Assembly: GCF_029873475.1 (NCBI RefSeq)
Contig: NZ_CP123499.1
Coordinates: 1,240,001-1,304,000, forward strand
Origin: Arsenophonus sp. aPb
Lineage (GTDB): Bacteria > Pseudomonadota > Gammaproteobacteria > Enterobacterales > Enterobacteriaceae
Direction of reading: 5' to 3'
DNA length: 64,000 bases
Of this stretch, positions 62,615-64,000 are shown one piece after another. How positions within the stretch are numbered: position 1 is the first letter of the stretch; the number at the start of each line of letters is the position of its first letter. The notes under the pieces were generated by a model. The model was given only the letters and a program-made list of their open reading frames with translations, was not told the DNA's origin and ran no database searches. Both the position numbers and the translations under genes were made by a program.

Positions 62615-62622
62615 TTTTACTC

Positions 62623-63360
62623 CTAATTAAAAAAGCTTTGTGCTAAAGAGCCTAAAATTAATTGCCAACCATCAACTAAAACAAACAACATTAATTTAAA
62701 AGGCATCGCAACGGTAGCAGGCGGAACCATCATCATTCCGAGCGCCATTAATACACTGGCAACTACGAGATCGATAATCAAGAAAGGAATAAATAACATA
62801 AAGCCGATTTGAAAAGCCGTTTTTAGTTCACTAGTAATAAATGCCGGCACTAAAATACGCATCGGAACATCAGCTTGGGTTTGATACTCACTATCATTGG
62901 CTAAGCGGGCAAACAGTGCTAAATCAGGTTGACGGGTTTGTTGTAACATAAATTGGCGTAAGGGTTTGGCACCTTCCGCTAATGCCACTTCGATGCTAAT
63001 TTTCTCTTCACTAAAGGGCAAATAGGCATTTTGATATATTTTATCAAATACCGGAGACATGACGAAGAAAGTCATAAATAGCGCTAAGCCTAATAAAATT
63101 TGATTAGGTGGGGCGGTCGGGGTGCCTAACGCATTTCGCAATAAACCCAGTACGATAATGATACGAGTAAAACTGGTCGTCATCAGCAATAGCGCAGGGA
63201 TAAAACCGAGGGCGGTGATAAAAATTAGTGTCTGTACCGGTAATGACCAACTTTGGCCACCATTGGCTAAGGGTTGGCTAGTAATTGTAGGTATCGCGGT
63301 GTAAGCGGGTAAGGGCAGCCATAATAGCGCGCTGGATAATAAAAATAGCAGTTTACGCAT
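62623..63360 (-). CDS. fliP: flagellar export protein FliP
   Basis: A 245-residue FliP with a cleavable signal peptide (MRKLLFLLSSALLWLPLPAY). Blocks TSFTRIIIVLGLLRNALGTP, PPNQILLGLALFMTFFVMSP and ALGMMMVPPATVAMPFKLML are diagnostic. It forms the FliP5Q4R1 gate. It overlaps the end of fliO by eight bases. Confidence 0.96.
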   Translation of the reverse strand: MRKLLFLLSSALLWLPLPAYTAIPTITSQPLANGGQSWSLPVQTLIFITALGFIPALLLMTTSFTRIIIVLGLLRNALGTPTAPPNQILLGLALFMTFFVMSPVFDKIYQNAYLPFSEEKISIEVALAEGAKPLRQFMLQQTRQPDLALFARLANDSEYQTQADVPMRILVPAFITSELKTAFQIGFMLFIPFLIIDLVVASVLMALGMMMVPPATVAMPFKLMLFVLVDGWQLILGSLAQSFFN

Positions 63361-63802
63361 TACTGTTTCTACTTTTCACTAAGTATGTCTTCATGAATTG
63401 ACCAAAAGAGGGTGGAACAGAAGCTGACTGCTGTTGTTCATTCGGTTCGGTTTTGGCCGGCATTTTATGCAACAAGGTAATGTTTTCTTCGGTGACACCG
63501 AGCACCAGCGCCTGCCCTTCAACTTCAATAATGGTAATTTTGGCTTTATTACCGAGTGAGTAATTATCCGTTACCTTGATTGCGCTTGAACGGGTGGTCA
63601 GATAGCGTTTGGGTAAAAAACGGCGTACTAACCATAAAGTCACCAATAGTCCGCCAATAATTAGTAATAGCGAGCTACTCATTTCAGTTAACATGCTACT
63701 GCCTGAAAGTAAGGAGGGGCTGCTAGTAGTCGTGCCCCCTTTTAATACCGGAGCAGCACTATCTGCCGCTCCAGCAATCAGAAAAGAAGAGTAAACTGAC
63801 AT
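63353..63802 (-). CDS. fliO: flagellar export assembly protein FliO
   Basis: A 149-residue FliO with one transmembrane helix at about residues 43-60 (SSLLLIIGGLLVTLWLV) followed by RRFLPKRY and a small cytoplasmic domain (ITIIEVEGQALVLGVTEENI, TLLHKMP). FliO assists FliP assembly. Sequence is variable in this family, but the position between fliN and fliP settles it. It begins three bases after the fliN stop. Confidence 0.9.
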   Translation of the reverse strand: MSVYSSFLIAGAADSAAPVLKGGTTTSSPSLLSGSSMLTEMSSSLLLIIGGLLVTLWLVRRFLPKRYLTTRSSAIKVTDNYSLGNKAKITIIEVEGQALVLGVTEENITLLHKMPAKTEPNEQQQSASVPPSFGQFMKTYLVKSRNSNA

Positions 63803-63805
63803 AAT

Positions 63806-64000
63806 CTATCGACTCAACCGACGCATGCGTTCTGATGGAGTAATAATATCGGTGATACGAATACCATATTTATCAGAAACCACCACCACTTCGCCTTGTG
63901 CTATCAGATAACCATTGATCAAAATGTCTAACGGTTCACCGGCCAGACCATCCAGTGAAACCACTGAGCCTTGGGTTAAATTTAATAGCTTTTTAATGGT
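63806..64000 (-). CDS. fliN: flagellar motor switch protein FliN (partial, C-terminal part)
   Basis: The minus-strand frame from the right window edge to TAG at 63806-63808 reads LLNLTQGSVVSLDGLAGEPL, then DILINGYLIAQGEVVVVSDK and YGIRITDIITPSERMRRL. This is the SpoA/FliN C-terminal domain of the C-ring switch complex. The N-terminal part lies beyond base 64000. Confidence 0.95.
   Translation of the reverse strand, partial: TIKKLLNLTQGSVVSLDGLAGEPLDILINGYLIAQGEVVVVSDKYGIRITDIITPSERMRRLSR

Overview
The window looks like a chromosome segment from an AT-rich gammaproteobacterium of the Enterobacterales, most likely a Morganellaceae-type, insect-associated lineage (Arsenophonus / Providencia / Photorhabdus-like). 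I infer this from protein resemblance and gene order, not from a database search. Several genes are close to enterobacterial proteins (Agp, YcgJ, YlaC, DsrB, CspC, LpxP, PyrC, MsrA), and the flagellar gene order is enterobacterial. Long AT-rich gaps and several freshly broken genes point to ongoing gene decay, as in a host-restricted bacterium.

Left third (1-31500): accessory and scattered housekeeping genes. A compact cassette at 463-5747 encodes a LodA-like quinoprotein amino-acid oxidase, its LodB-like flavoprotein partner and a catalase-fold protein that ends in a chitin-binding-like module. Next come two small secreted Cys-pair peptides (one His/Gly-rich), an outer-membrane barrel-like protein, a secreted unknown, and an orphan phage tail fiber with its assembly chaperone. 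A tandem chitin-binding (AKWW) gene follows, split by an in-frame amber codon. Beyond it lie a DUF1003 membrane protein, a polysaccharide deacetylase / GT4 glycosyltransferase pair, ycgJ-like, agp, a small secreted protein behind a 24-bp tandem repeat array, a frameshifted unknown gene, msrA, a POT peptide transporter, lpxP, a LuxR-type regulator lacking its phospho-Asp, pyrC, three identical tRNA-Asn(GTT) genes, ylaC, cspC and dsrB.

Right half (31514-64000): one nearly continuous motility and chemotaxis island. The order is flhDC, motAB-cheAW, two MCPs, cheRBYZ, flhBA, then flgNMA (minus strand) divergent from flgBCDEFGHIJ and flgKL, and then fliR-Q-P-O-N on the minus strand, with fliN cut by the window edge. 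Three sites match the sigma28 consensus well: ahead of the first MCP, flgM and flgK. These fit class 3 control, while FlhDC (encoded first) would drive the class 2 genes. Passenger or decayed genes inside the island are a small lipoprotein between cheZ and flhB, a broken higBA toxin-antitoxin pair between flhA and flgN (where flhE is absent), and a PheC-like periplasmic dehydratase between flgL and fliR. flgJ has a premature TAA that keeps the rod-cap half and removes most of the muramidase half.

Most interesting items: the oxidase/flavoprotein/catalase-like-CBM cassette, in which the catalase-fold protein seems to lack the distal catalytic His; the recurrence of chitin-binding modules; the nonsense codons in flgJ and in the chitin-binding gene; the decayed higBA; and two unexplained structured intergenic regions (a 27-bp hairpin with a T-run at 16925, and an orphan terminator at 17873).
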